From Narthecium ossifragum (taxonomy: Eukaryota > Streptophyta > Magnoliopsida > Dioscoreales > Nartheciaceae), in the NCBI GenBank assembly GCA_963920575.1, contig OY986971.1, positions 24,632,145 through 24,696,144 of the forward strand: a stretch of 64,000 nucleotides of DNA, given 5' to 3'. A model generated the notes under the pieces. The model did no database searches and had not been told where the DNA came from. It worked only from the letters and a program-made list of their open reading frames with translations. Shown here one piece after another: positions 47,000 through 57,150 of this stretch. Every line of letters begins with the position of its first letter. Positions within the stretch are counted from its first letter, which is position 1. A program made the position numbers and the translations under genes.

Positions 47000-49299
47000 T
47001 CAAGTCGAATAAGCCATCTGTGAATGACTAGTGTTAATTCTATTTGGCAGGAATCCATCCTTTGCCATCTCAGTTAGGACATTGAGCATGGCCTCCATGT
47101 TGCTTTCCTTGTGATTTAGTTCAACTAAACCCTTCAAAGTTTCAGCATTTGTCAAAGAACATCTCTGCAGCAAATCTTCAATGACTCGCTTTAACTCCTC
47201 ATTCATCACCCCATCAGAAAGCCCTTTGATGAGCGAAATAGTGGCCAAGGCATTAGGAATAAATCCCACCTGTAACATTTCCTTGTAGAGAGCAAGCGCC
47301 TTGCAAATATTTCCTCCTCTACAATGTCCATGAATCATCACATTGTATGCAGCCTCACTAGGCTTCAAATTCTTCTCGAATATTGACTGAAATACTTTAT
47401 CGGCTTCCTTCATCAATCCTTTCATACAAAAACTCTTAATGAGTGATACAACACTTCCTAGATCTACTTTGTCACAGCAATTCATCAATGCCTCATAGGT
47501 GACGTTATCTGGAACAGCTTCTTCATAGTACAATCTAAAAAGAAGCCTCTTTGCCTCTTTTGTTCGAGATACCTTGTTGAGGCCATTTATTAGCACGCTA
47601 TAAGTGACAACATCAGGAAGCACCCCTTTCTTGATCATCTCATCATGAAGAGAGAAAGCCTTCTCCACATCCCCATCTTTGCAATGACCATCAATTAGCA
47701 TTGTGTAGGTAAGCTCATCAGGAGCCAAGCCCAAAGTCAGCATCTTCTCGAAAAGTCCATGAGCATCATGCAATCTCCTCGCCTCACAAAGCCCCCTGAT
47801 TAGTGAAGAATAGGTAATGGAATCAGGGCAGAGGCCTTTCTCAAACATCTCCTCATTCAACTTAAATGCCATCTCCAGATCCCCACTCTTGCAGTATCCG
47901 TCCACCAATGTACCAAAGGTCACCACATCTGGCACCAAGCCTCTTCCCTCCATATCTCGAACGAAATCCATAGCTTCATTCAGTCTACCTGACTTACTAT
48001 ACCCGTTAATCAGAGCATTATAACACACTACTGAAGGTTTAATCCCACAATCTGCCATCTCCTTCAGGATCAAGAAAACATCATCAAAGAGCCCGGCTTT
48101 AGAGAAACCATCAATAAGGGTAGTGTATGTAATCTCATTGAGCTTAAGCCCTCTCTCACGCATCTGACCCACAAACTCCATTGCCCTCCTTAAATTCCCA
48201 CTCCTACACATTGCACTGATCAACGACGTATAAGTGACTACATCCGGCATCACTCCTTTCTGGGTCATCTCCATTTGCAAGACAAGCGCCTCATGAACAT
48301 CCCCCTCCTTACAGTACCCATTTACAAGGGTATTATAAGTAATCTCATTCGGCAACAATCCCTCTTTGGCCATCTCCTCAAGCACGTTGACAGTCTCCCT
48401 CACCCTTCCTTCTCGGCACAAGCCATTGACAATTGAATTGTAAGTGACCAAGCTCGGCCGCACTCCTTTCCTCGCCATCTCTCGAACTAATAGCAGGCCA
48501 TCATCTGTTTTCCTTGATTTGCACAATCCATCAATGATACTATTGTAACTCACGCAATTCGGCGAGCACCCGGTGTGCACCATTTCACGAAAATTTCGAA
48601 GACCATGAATCAAGTCCCCACGAGAACAAAAACCATTTATCATAATGTTGTAAGTATATACATTTGGAGAGATACCACATTGGAGCATACCCATGTAGAA
48701 TTCTTGGATGTTGGTGATGGAGTAATGGGCAGACCGGAACATGGCATCGAGGATGGAGTTGTAAGAGAGGATGGACACGGAGAAGCCGTGAGCCTGAGCG
48801 AGTTTGAGGGCTTCGAGGGCTTGTGGAATGAGAGACGAGGAAGCGTAGGACTTTATAAGAAGGTCGAAGACGAGAGGACGTGGGGAGGGAGGGAGGAGAG
48901 AGAGAGAGAAGAGGAGAGAGATTCGAAGAGGAGAGGAAGAGGATGGAGGGGGAGGAGGAGGCGTCGTGAGAGGGAGATGGCAGAGGGGAAGAGGCGGAGG
49001 CGGGAGAGGAGGTGGAGGGAGAGGCAGAGGGGTCGGAGGGAGAAGGAGTTGGAGGAGGGGTTGGAGAAGAAGGGAAGGTGACGGAGGGAGAAGCGGAGGA
49101 AGGAGAGGAAGAGGTGGCGGTGGCGGCGGAGGGCGGTGCACCCGCCGCCTGAGAGGAGGACGAGGACTTGGGTGGCGGACTCGGGGGTGAAATGGGGTGC
49201 GATGACGGTGAGACTCACGTTGGATTTCAATAGAGTTATGGCTTTCTCGGCGAGTTGATGGGCGGCGGCGGCGGCGGCGGAGGCGGCCGGCGGAGACAT
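47000..49299 (-). CDS. EMB2745: P-class PPR protein, EMB2745-like; one apparent frameshift
   Basis: Start ATG at 49299 (MSPPAASAAAAAAHQLAEKA), stop near 47000, about 765 residues; no intron. From about 48870 to 47000 there are roughly 15 tandem 35-residue PPR motifs (pattern VTYNTLVNGYCKEGDVHEAL). The C-terminus has family-specific text (GSVVSLIKSFCMKGLMKEAD, YNVMIHGHCRGG, LTEMAKDGFLPN) matching Arabidopsis EMB2745 (At5g39710) as I recall it. P-class PPR proteins bind organelle RNA; EMB2745 is needed for embryo development. The N-terminal leader and the PPR array are in different frames: the shift falls in a CT-rich run near 48880-48900, before PRPLVFDLL. A one-base indel or an assembly error is likely. 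A start at 49417 in the PPR frame gives a low-complexity proline/arginine leader and is less credible. Confidence 0.8.
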
Positions 49300-49671
49300 G
49301 GTGCAGAGGTGGTGGAGATGGGCGCCAGATGCAAGGGAGCATAAGCGGAGGTCCGAAATCCGAGAGTTTCTTTCGGGTCCGAGAACTGCTATTGGGTGCG
49401 GATTGTGAATTTTTCACCCGATCTCTTCTTAATGGACTCGGGTTGGCAACTAATCGCGCTCTCTATGGGCTCAATGGAGACCCATCAAAGGGGCGTTTGG
49501 TTGGTAGAATCGCGTGATGCATGGGATCGTAGGATGCATGCATCATGTGATGTATGCATCGGAAGTAGATGCACGTGTTTCATTGTCTTTTGGATCAGCC
49601 GATGCACTCTGATTTTATATGAATTATATATATAACATTATATGAATAATATATATTATATATATTAAAAT

Positions 49672-50005
49672 TATCTGAACATTAAAACTATGTGAATATT
49701 ATTTTAATCTCAATAAAGTCATTATATGATTTTAATCTCAATAATATATATATATATATTATTCATATAATGTTCACATAATGATGCGATAAAGTTCAAT
49801 TTTAATATATATATATTAAAACATTATATATATAAAGTTCAATTTTAATTTTAATCTCAATAATATATATAAAATTTAACTTTATTGCATCATTATGTGA
49901 ACATTATATGAATAATATATATATATTATTGAGATTAAAATAATATAATGACTTTATTGAGATTAAAATAATGTTCACATAATTTTAATGTTTACATAAC
50001 TTTAT
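49672..50005. repeat. Large AT-rich inverted repeat
   Basis: The left arm (about 49672-49813) and right arm (about 49860-50005) are near-perfect inverted copies with landmarks TTTTAATCTCAATAAAGTCA, AATAATATATATATATTATT and CATATAATGTTCACATAATG. The centre is about 45 bases. It lies wholly inside the outer MITE-like element and forms a strong hairpin. Confidence 0.8.
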
Positions 50006-50488
50006 GGAATATATATTTTAGGGTTAATATCATTTTGGTACCCTCTAGTTTCAAGAATTATCAATTTGGTCCCCGTATTTTAAAACGTATCAAAACGGGG
50101 TCTATAGTTACCAAACTTTTCAATTTGGTGCAAGTATGGTAACAGCGTTTGCTGATTTAACATCAAACCGGTCACGTGACCTCACGTGACCGGTTTTGCG
50201 CGATCTCCCGCGAAGAAAAGTGGTTTTTCGGTGGTTTTCCGGGAGCACACAGCCACTCGACCTTGGGGGAGAGGGGACCCCATACGCCAAGAGATCCGAG
50301 AAGAGAGAGAGAGGAAATATTCTCTTCTTCGATTCCAGCCCCACCCTTCCCCAAATCTATAGATCCCAGGATAAGATCCGAGAAGAGAGGGAGAGGAAAT
50401 ATCTGAGGTGTTTTTGGGTTTCGTTAGGACGACGGCGGGCAGTGGCTTGCTCCAGTAAAGAGTCTGCTTTTGAAAGGGGTTAAGGAAG

Positions 50489-50680
50489 ATGAAGGTGGAG
50501 CTAGGCAATGGCGGCGGCGGTGGGGGGACGTGGAGCGAGGAGGGTCGGGCGATGGCGGCGGCCGTGCTGGGTCCCAAGGCCTTCGAGTACTTGACGACGA
50601 GCCACCACTCCTTCGACGGAGATGCTGATCTGCAGACGAAGCTCCTCGACCAGGTCGAGTCACGGGCCACCCCGTGGAGC
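50489..50680 (+). pseudogene. bHLH (JAM/bHLH13-type) N-terminal fragment
   Basis: From ATG the frame reads MKVELG, a glycine run, TWSEEGRAMAAAVLGPKAFE, then DADLQTKLLDQVES. This is the conserved start of plant bHLH-MYC_N proteins of the bHLH3/13/17 group, repressors of jasmonate responses. The pattern stops after about 64 residues, before the rest of the MYC_N domain and the bHLH domain. It is a captured first-exon piece with an intact start codon, so it might be expressed as a chimeric transcript. Confidence 0.7.
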
Positions 50681-51315
50681 AAGCCATCACATTCCTCCAA
50701 AGGCTTCATCTTTTCTTCGGGGGAGGATGAGGAAGAGGGTCCTCCAAAGTCACCGGACTCCGGTCGTGGCCTCGAGCTCCTCGCCGCCGGACACCGCCCC
50801 GGCCTCCCTATGCGACCCCAACACCACCCTGCAAACCCATCCGCTACCTCTTCCCAAGCTCCCTCCCTCATCTCTCTCTCTCCGCTTCCCGTCACCGGTT
50901 AGTCCCAAGCTCAACCTCATCGCCGACCTCCTCCACCCCGTCTTTCTCCGCTCTCTCTTCCTCTTCTCGTTCATCACCGTCGCCGGTTGCTCGTCTCTCT
51001 TCTTTCTTTCTTCTCTTTTTTTTGGCACTTCCTTCTTCCTCTGTTTTCTTCCTACTCTGTTTTTTTTTGCCCGTTTCTTGTTTCTTTCTTCTTTGCTCTT
51101 CTTTGTTTGCCTCTAAACCTCGACCAACTGCCGACGTGGTTGTCGCCGTGAACATCTCCATCACCCCATCATCTTCTCGTGCTCTCCAACAACCAGCTAG
51201 CCATCCATGCACACGAAAAGAGCTCCCATGCATGTTGACCTTCTTCTCTTTCTTCTTTGCTCTGTATTCGTCGGGGTCGACGACGATGGAGGCGATGGTC
51301 GGCGTCGTTGGCTAG

Positions 51316-51663
51316 CTGATCTCTCGACTCTATTTCATCCACGGAGGTCACCGCAAGTGGCTTTCAAGCTGGCTGGAGACCGACGCTTGGCCAATCATCT
51401 TCATCCCCCTCACCATCTCCTACTTCTACCGTCGGCGCCATGTCGATAATAACAATGGAACACAAAAGACGAGGGCCGTGTTCATGACCCCGCGCCTCTT
51501 CGTTGCATGCGCAGTGCTTGGCGTTCTGACGGGCGTCGACAACTTCATCTACTCCTACGGCCTCGCCTTCCTCCCGGCCCCTAGTTCCTCGATTCTCATC
51601 TCCACGATGGTCGAGCTGACGTACACATGGTCGAGTCGAGAGATCAGTGGAAAGGGTGGCTAG
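51316..51663 (+). pseudogene. Purine permease (PUP) fragment
   Basis: The frame reads LISRLYFIHGGHRKWLSSWL, ETDAWPIIFIPLTISYFYRR, then MTPRLFVACAVLGVLTGVDN and FIYSYGLAFLPAPSSSILIS before leaving the family near 51612. That covers transmembrane segments 2 to 4 of a plant PUP transporter, a member of the drug/metabolite transporter fold. Start, first helix and the remaining helices are absent. Confidence 0.75.
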
Positions 51664-52397
51664 CTGCACTCTTTTCCCACTAGCTTGAAAGCCAGGCGTA
51701 GTAGCCACCGGCGGCGAGCTCGCGGGAGATCAATGGGCAGTCTCTCTTCATCATCGTACTCTGCATGACTCCAACGACGCCGACCATCGCCTCCGTCGTC
51801 GCCGACTCCGACGAATACATCGCCAGCCTTTGTGGACGCCCAAACCCCCGACGTCAACATCGGATCTCCGGCGAAGATGAAAAGAGAACGGGAGAGTATA
51901 GGAGAGTGATTAGAGAGGGAATAAAATAGACTTGCTGACATTGCAAGAAAACCGGTCAAAATTGATCAAAAACTGGTCAAAATCGCCTTCCTTGGCGGGA
52001 GATTGCGCAAAACCGGTCACTGGCCGGTTTGGCGTTAAATCAGCAAACGACGTTACCATACTTGCACCAAATTGAAAAGTTTGGTAACTATAGACCCCGT
52101 TTTGATACGTTTTAAAATACGGGGACCAAATTGATAATTCTTGAAACTAGAGGGTACCAAAATTATATTAACCCAATATTTTAATATGTTCACGGGGTGT
52201 ATAGAAAATGCACCGCAGATGGGTGTATCGCGTGAAACGACCATTTTGGTCGTTTCAATGATGCACCATTTTAGCCTCAAAACGCATCATACGGTGTATG
52301 CATCAGCTGATATATGGGTCAACCAAATAGGGGATCATAGGATCAGGGTGCATCGCACGAGCAATGCACCCTGATTCACTGAACCAAACAGGGCCAA

Positions 52398-53375
52398 AGT
52401 GTTCGACCGAGGAGTACATATAGGGCATGGATCCCACCATTCCTAACTTGAATTGCAAATTATTATCAAATTTAAATCTAATGGAGATATCCTGGTACTG
52501 TACTCTTTTTCCTTCACTAAGGCTTTGTCCTATTGGGTTTTTCTTGGCAAAGTTTTAATGAGGCAGTCTTAATAACCTGATATCTTTTTAAAAGAATACT
52601 GTACTCTTTCCAAGTTTTTTTTAACAAAGGTTTTTACGAGGCATATTCTTTAGTGGTCATCCAAGGGGGAGAGTTGTAAAATGTGAATGTGAAACATCAC
52701 ATGCTCACAGTGGATAACCGACCGACATAGGTAATCAATGCTCATAAATGTAAGTTGACAATTGATATATACGAGAAACTCGTGTAAGTTATCATCTTCC
52801 GTCCGGATGCCTATATAAGGATGGGATTGGATGAGCAACTGGGTATTGCCTATATAATCCTCATATATTTCTCTTATCATTTAAGCTTTTTGATCTCTTC
52901 GGTGTGTTGCTTTTAACATATTTATAACATGTTATCAGTACGAGACTCTATCAGATTAAGATTGTCAGGTATATCTCACTAACTTTTGCTTTATATTTAT
53001 TCTTGAAATGTCATCATTATCAATTTCGATATATAGTGCATGAAGCACACATAAGTTCGTGCCTAAAGTACAAATTGAGTAAGTGCCTGAAGCACACAAC
53101 TTTAGCACATGGAGAACAAGTGACTATTGTCGATGCCTGAATCATACGAGTTTGTACCTGAAGTGTAAAATTATTTTAGTACCTAAAGTACACATTACCA
53201 CGGTGTCTGAAGCACACATTGAGATTTTTGTACCAGAAGTACAAATATTTTCTATACCAGAAATATATAATAAAATTTTGTTTTATTGATTATACGATAT
53301 TTAATTATTTCAAGCTGAAGATTTTGATATTTGCAATGCACATGATCATTCACTACGCTATATATAAATTTCAGT
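52398..53375. other. Copia-like LTR end and degenerate short repeats
   Basis: Near 52917-52945 the text ATTTATAACA is followed by TGTTATCAGTACGAGACTC, which looks like a copia LTR end and an altered tRNA-Met primer site. From about 53035 to 53275 a degenerate repeat of GTACCTGAAGTACACA-type units (about 20-40 base spacing) follows. No coding region remains. Confidence 0.45.
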
Positions 53376-54242
53376 ATGAAAGTTTATCGGCCCTTCGGGG
53401 CCACCCGAGTGGTCAGCGCGGCTGCTTGGACTTATGAAAAATTGATCGCCGCAGGTTCAATTTACCAACTGATCTACAAACAAGCACTTGAAATTGCTGT
53501 TATTTTGCCAGGCGATGGGGCTGAAAAAGTTACAAAATGTGATATATTGGTACATCTACGAGGTAATGGGCTATTAGAATGAATAAGTGAATGTCATCCC
53601 GCATACCTTCCCTTGCATTATGTGCTTCTATTCTCAAATGGTGATCTTGGATGGAGTACGGACTTCAAGCAGTGGGATGTAGAGCGTGGCCATCCTTTAG
53701 CGAAGAGATTAACAATGACGGAGTATTATTGCTACCGTTTGTTCGAGCGAGATGAAGAGTACTCAACTATACTCCTTAGTAAAAAATTGTTTCAAGAATT
53801 TATTGTTAATGCATGGCCCTCAACAGAACAGACTCTTCTGGAATAGGATGAATCAGGCAAAGTTAAGATCAGAGTGTTATCAGTGTCTTAATGACCTAGG
53901 AGGTGGTATATCTTACGCAAATCAGATTGGTTAGAGGGTAGTGTTGCCTTCTTCGTTCAATGGTAGCACTAGACATCTAAACAAGACCTACCATGACTCA
54001 ATGGTGATAACCCGATATTTTAATCACCCATATGTGTTCCTTACAATGACGGAAAATCCTAAGTGGCATGAAGTCCAAGATGCTCTGTTCCGATATCAGA
54101 ATGCTATGGACCGTCTATATATAATTGTCCGTGTTTTCAATGAAAAAACAAAGACACTACTTAGAGAGGTCAAGGAGAACGAAGTTTTCGGTTCTAAGGT
54201 AGCGCATGTTTTCACCATTGAATTCTAGAAACGTAGACTCTG
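53376..54242 (+). pseudogene. Helitron Rep/helicase, 5' segment (Helitron-like N domain)
   Basis: With several in-frame stops the plus strand keeps the order of Helitron proteins: LPLHYVLLFSNGDLGW, RLTMTEYYCYRLFER, FQEFIVNAWPSTEQ, YANQIG, VLPSSFNGSTRHLNKTYHDS, FLTMTENPKWHEVQ, VAHVFTIEF. At least four nonsense changes (near 53581, 53844, 53934 and 54226). Homology stops just after VFTIEF, where about 2.85 kb of foreign DNA begins. Confidence 0.85.
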
Positions 54243-57090
54243 TTGACATCAATTTTAGCTAAGGCTAAGTCGACTACATTTGCAGAAGTCCCCGGGCTGA
54301 ATCCGCACGCACCAAACCCAAATTAGCTCATACACAGTCGAGTCCATCCAAATCTCCTACATATCCCCGGTTTTGACGGCATCCTATACAAACTGGAGGA
54401 ATAAGGATATTTTGGTAATTTTACCCATCCAAGGGTATTTTGGGAATTTAAACCAAAATGCATGTCTAAACTCCCACGACACTCCAAAATAGCCCTTACA
54501 TAGCTTTGATGGCATCCTAAATAAGCTGTGTAAATATAGGGGCGTTTTGGCAATTTTTCACCACATGGGAAATTACAGAAAATTCCTTGAAATAAATAAG
54601 GGAAAAATCCGAAAATTCAAATAAACCCAAACAAATACCCGACTTCAAATTCGCTTAAGTCCCGACAAAAATATACGCGCACCACATAATGCGCGCACGT
54701 GTTCATGACACGCACAGAAATCGCGTCGCCATGCGTCGCGCTTAAATAACCAAACCGAAAGGGTATTCTGGCCATTTAACCCCAAGGGGCATTTTAGTCG
54801 TTTCACACCTTCAGGGGTGTGAAAATCCGGAATAGAGATATTTCATCTGCGCCGGAGACATTTCGATCCAAAATATATGGCCGATAAAAAGTATATTTTG
54901 GTAATTTACACCCGGCTTGTCCGGGGATATTTCAGTAAATTTTCCAAAGTATTATATGAAATATCGAAATTAAAATTTAAATAAGACATTTCAAATATCT
55001 GAATAATTCGACAAATATTCAAATAATTCAAATTTGAACATTTGAATTTCAAATTCGAATTTCAAAACAAAATATCTACCCATATAAAATCAACCAAATC
55101 AAATATATATCATACCATATGAGAAATCAGCATATTCAATTATGGTTGGATTGCATTCTCATACCATATAAAAAAATAAAAATAAAATCAGCATCTCTAA
55201 ATATGGTGGGATTATATGAGCTATCCTTATATAAAAGGATTAGCATCAATTAGTATCCTGGAATCAGGATCTTCCATCCATATTAAGATCACCTCTCGTG
55301 CCTATAAAAGAAGGTGTGTGAAGGCTGAATGGGGGCTGGGCAAATGTAGAGAGAAAAGGCCGAAAGAAATCAAAGAAAGAAAGCAGAGGAGAAGAAGCTG
55401 ATACAAAGGAGGAGAGAAGGCTGACAGAGAGGAAGAAGGAAGAGGAGAAGGAGATCGACTACGCTCAAGCAAAGAGAAAGCTGGCGCACCCTCGTCCAAG
55501 AAGCTCCGTCGCCATCGCCCACTCTGCTCCAGCCCGAGGACACCCATTGCCATCTTTCAACCAGCCCAAAAGCTCCGTTGCCGTTCTCCGCTCCAAACCC
55601 AAAGGCGTCTCCGTCGCCGCTGCCCAACCAGAGAAACCCATCGCCATTCTTCATCCAACCCAAAAGCTCGTCGGAGGTTGAAGGCCGGTGAAGCTGCGCA
55701 AGACACCGGAGGAAGGCGTTGAAGGCCAGCGGAAGAAGGTGGTGAAGCTGGGTTGAAGAAGTAGTAAAGAAAGGTTGAAGAGGCTGAAGAAGAAGCTGAA
55801 GAAGAAATTGAAGAAGAAGCTGAAGAAGAAACTGAAGAAGAGGCTTGAAGACGAAAAGGTTCTGTCAGGTTCCAACGTTGCGCACCACCGGACGACGTAG
55901 ATCCAGCCAACACAGCCGGAACCCATCGAGACGCTCGCGTCTCTGGGTCGACGCTGTAGGAGGCTCGTCGATCCTGCGGCTCAAGCTTCACTCTCTTGCT
56001 CATCACCAGCGGCTTAGACCTCCAGCAAAGTTGCTCTAGTCTGATTCCTCGCCAGCGACGGAGATCGAGCCAAGGCTCTCTCTCTCCCGGCGGCTTTGAA
56101 GACAAAAGTTTCCCCTGTTTCCTCTGTTTCCAGCCGGCGTCCTCAAGTTCCAGCTGTTGATTTCTTTGCTCCGGCCATCTTCTCACCACCGCGAAGCCCA
56201 GATCTAGGCACCCTCAAGTTCCAACCGCGACTCCCCTGCTTCCAGACAATCCTCTGGTCCAGTCCAAGGAGCTCCGGCCATTCATCTGTTCCAGCCGACG
56301 TCTTCAAGCTTCCAGCACATCATTGAACTCCAGCTGCTGCTTCCTCTGATCCCAAAGCTCACACACCTCCCTTGTTCTAGCCAGCTTCCTCGACAGAGAC
56401 CCTCTCCAGAGCTTGGCGAACGACGCTCCTCGACAGCCTGGCTAGATCTTCATCAAGCCGTCCGTCGCTATCCTTGATCTCAAGCTTGCGGCGTTAAGCC
56501 TACATTCGGCGAGATCTTCTCCAGCGACGTCTCTGTCTCCAGCAACCCGCGTGATCAACACTTGGTGAACGGTGTCTTCCGACGGTCCGACGACGCAGCC
56601 AATGCCCCTTGGCTCCAGCTGCCATTCTCCTACAGCAAAGGAGATCGGATCCAGACTTCGAAGCTCGGGTGCACCAACTTCGACGCTCAGACGATGTTTT
56701 CCCTGTTCCGGCTGGTACATCTTCACAACAACAATTGGATCTTGGACGGCTCTTCCCAAACTCCGGCGGAATTGAAGCCCCGGCGACAAAGATATCCTGC
56801 ATGGCAATGAACGTGTTGGTCCATGGCCTCACGCCATTCATTTCCTTTTCATTTTATTTTTCTTTTGTTATGAAAAAATACTTTATATTATTGGATCTAG
56901 AATCGGAGGTGTTCCCTACGGGGATGTAAATGATGGATCTGCCGACTTTGCGATCGGCAAATCCAGAGGTGTGGTGCCTGCAATTTTTTGAAATGAAATT
57001 AAATATGATTTGCTCGGAAATAAAATAGAGGTCTCGTCCCCGCGAGATCGATGTTTTATCCACGAATAGACTTCCACATATACATGTCCT
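54243..57090 (+). mobile_element. Insertion in the Helitron, LTR-like
   Basis: It splits the Helitron frame. It begins near TGTTGACATCAATTTTAGC and ends near CTGTTGGGACGAGAC; the word CTGTTG is shared by both edges, so a TGTTG duplication is possible. A TATA box (TATAAAA at 55303) followed by a long leader-like, GAAGAA-rich and CT-rich stretch (55380-56800) resembles an oversized solo LTR. No primer site or pol is visible. Long frames here (for example 55557-56189, minus) are compositional. Confidence 0.5.
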
Positions 57091-57150
57091 ATTTTTTTTC
57101 TGTTGGGACGAGACAAAATAAGAACATGTGCGCAGGTTGACTCCATCGTC

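Larger units (their letters stand above)
50021..52174. mobile_element. Pack-MULE with bHLH and purine-permease fragments
   Basis: The ends start GGGTTAATAT on the left (50021) and, inverted, on the right (52174). TIRs are nearly identical for about 150 bases and recognisable for about 200. Flanking 9-mers are TATATTTTA (50012-50020) and AATATTTTA (52175-52183), 8 of 9 identical: a 9-bp target duplication is diagnostic of MULEs. There is no transposase; instead two unrelated gene pieces lie in the same orientation. Little TIR divergence suggests recent activity. Confidence 0.85.
49492..52397. mobile_element. Outer MITE-like element containing the Pack-MULE
   Basis: The left end reads GGGGCGTTTGGTTGGTAG; the right end, inverted, reads GGCCCTGTTTGGTTCAG. 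Both continue into GATGCA/TGCATC-rich text (GATCGTAGGATGCATGC on the left and the related complement on the right). Without the inserted 2.15 kb the element would be about 750 bp. Superfamily is unclear (PIF/Harbinger- or hAT-like ends); I could not define a target duplication. Confidence 0.55.

Noticed and set aside
48575..49190. Plus-strand R/E/G-rich frames opposite the PPR gene
   Set aside because: Antisense shadows of the CT-rich N-terminal coding region.
50182..51233. Minus-strand frames in the Pack-MULE
   Set aside because: Antisense shadows of the captured fragments and CT-rich filler.
53385..53420. tRNA-like text (GGCCACCCGAGTGGTC)
   Set aside because: No complete cloverleaf can be drawn; the text continues into the Helitron region.
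55557..56841. Several 80-210-codon frames on both strands
   Set aside because: They fall in the leader-like part of the insertion; low-complexity serine or lysine/glutamate content and no recognisable domain.
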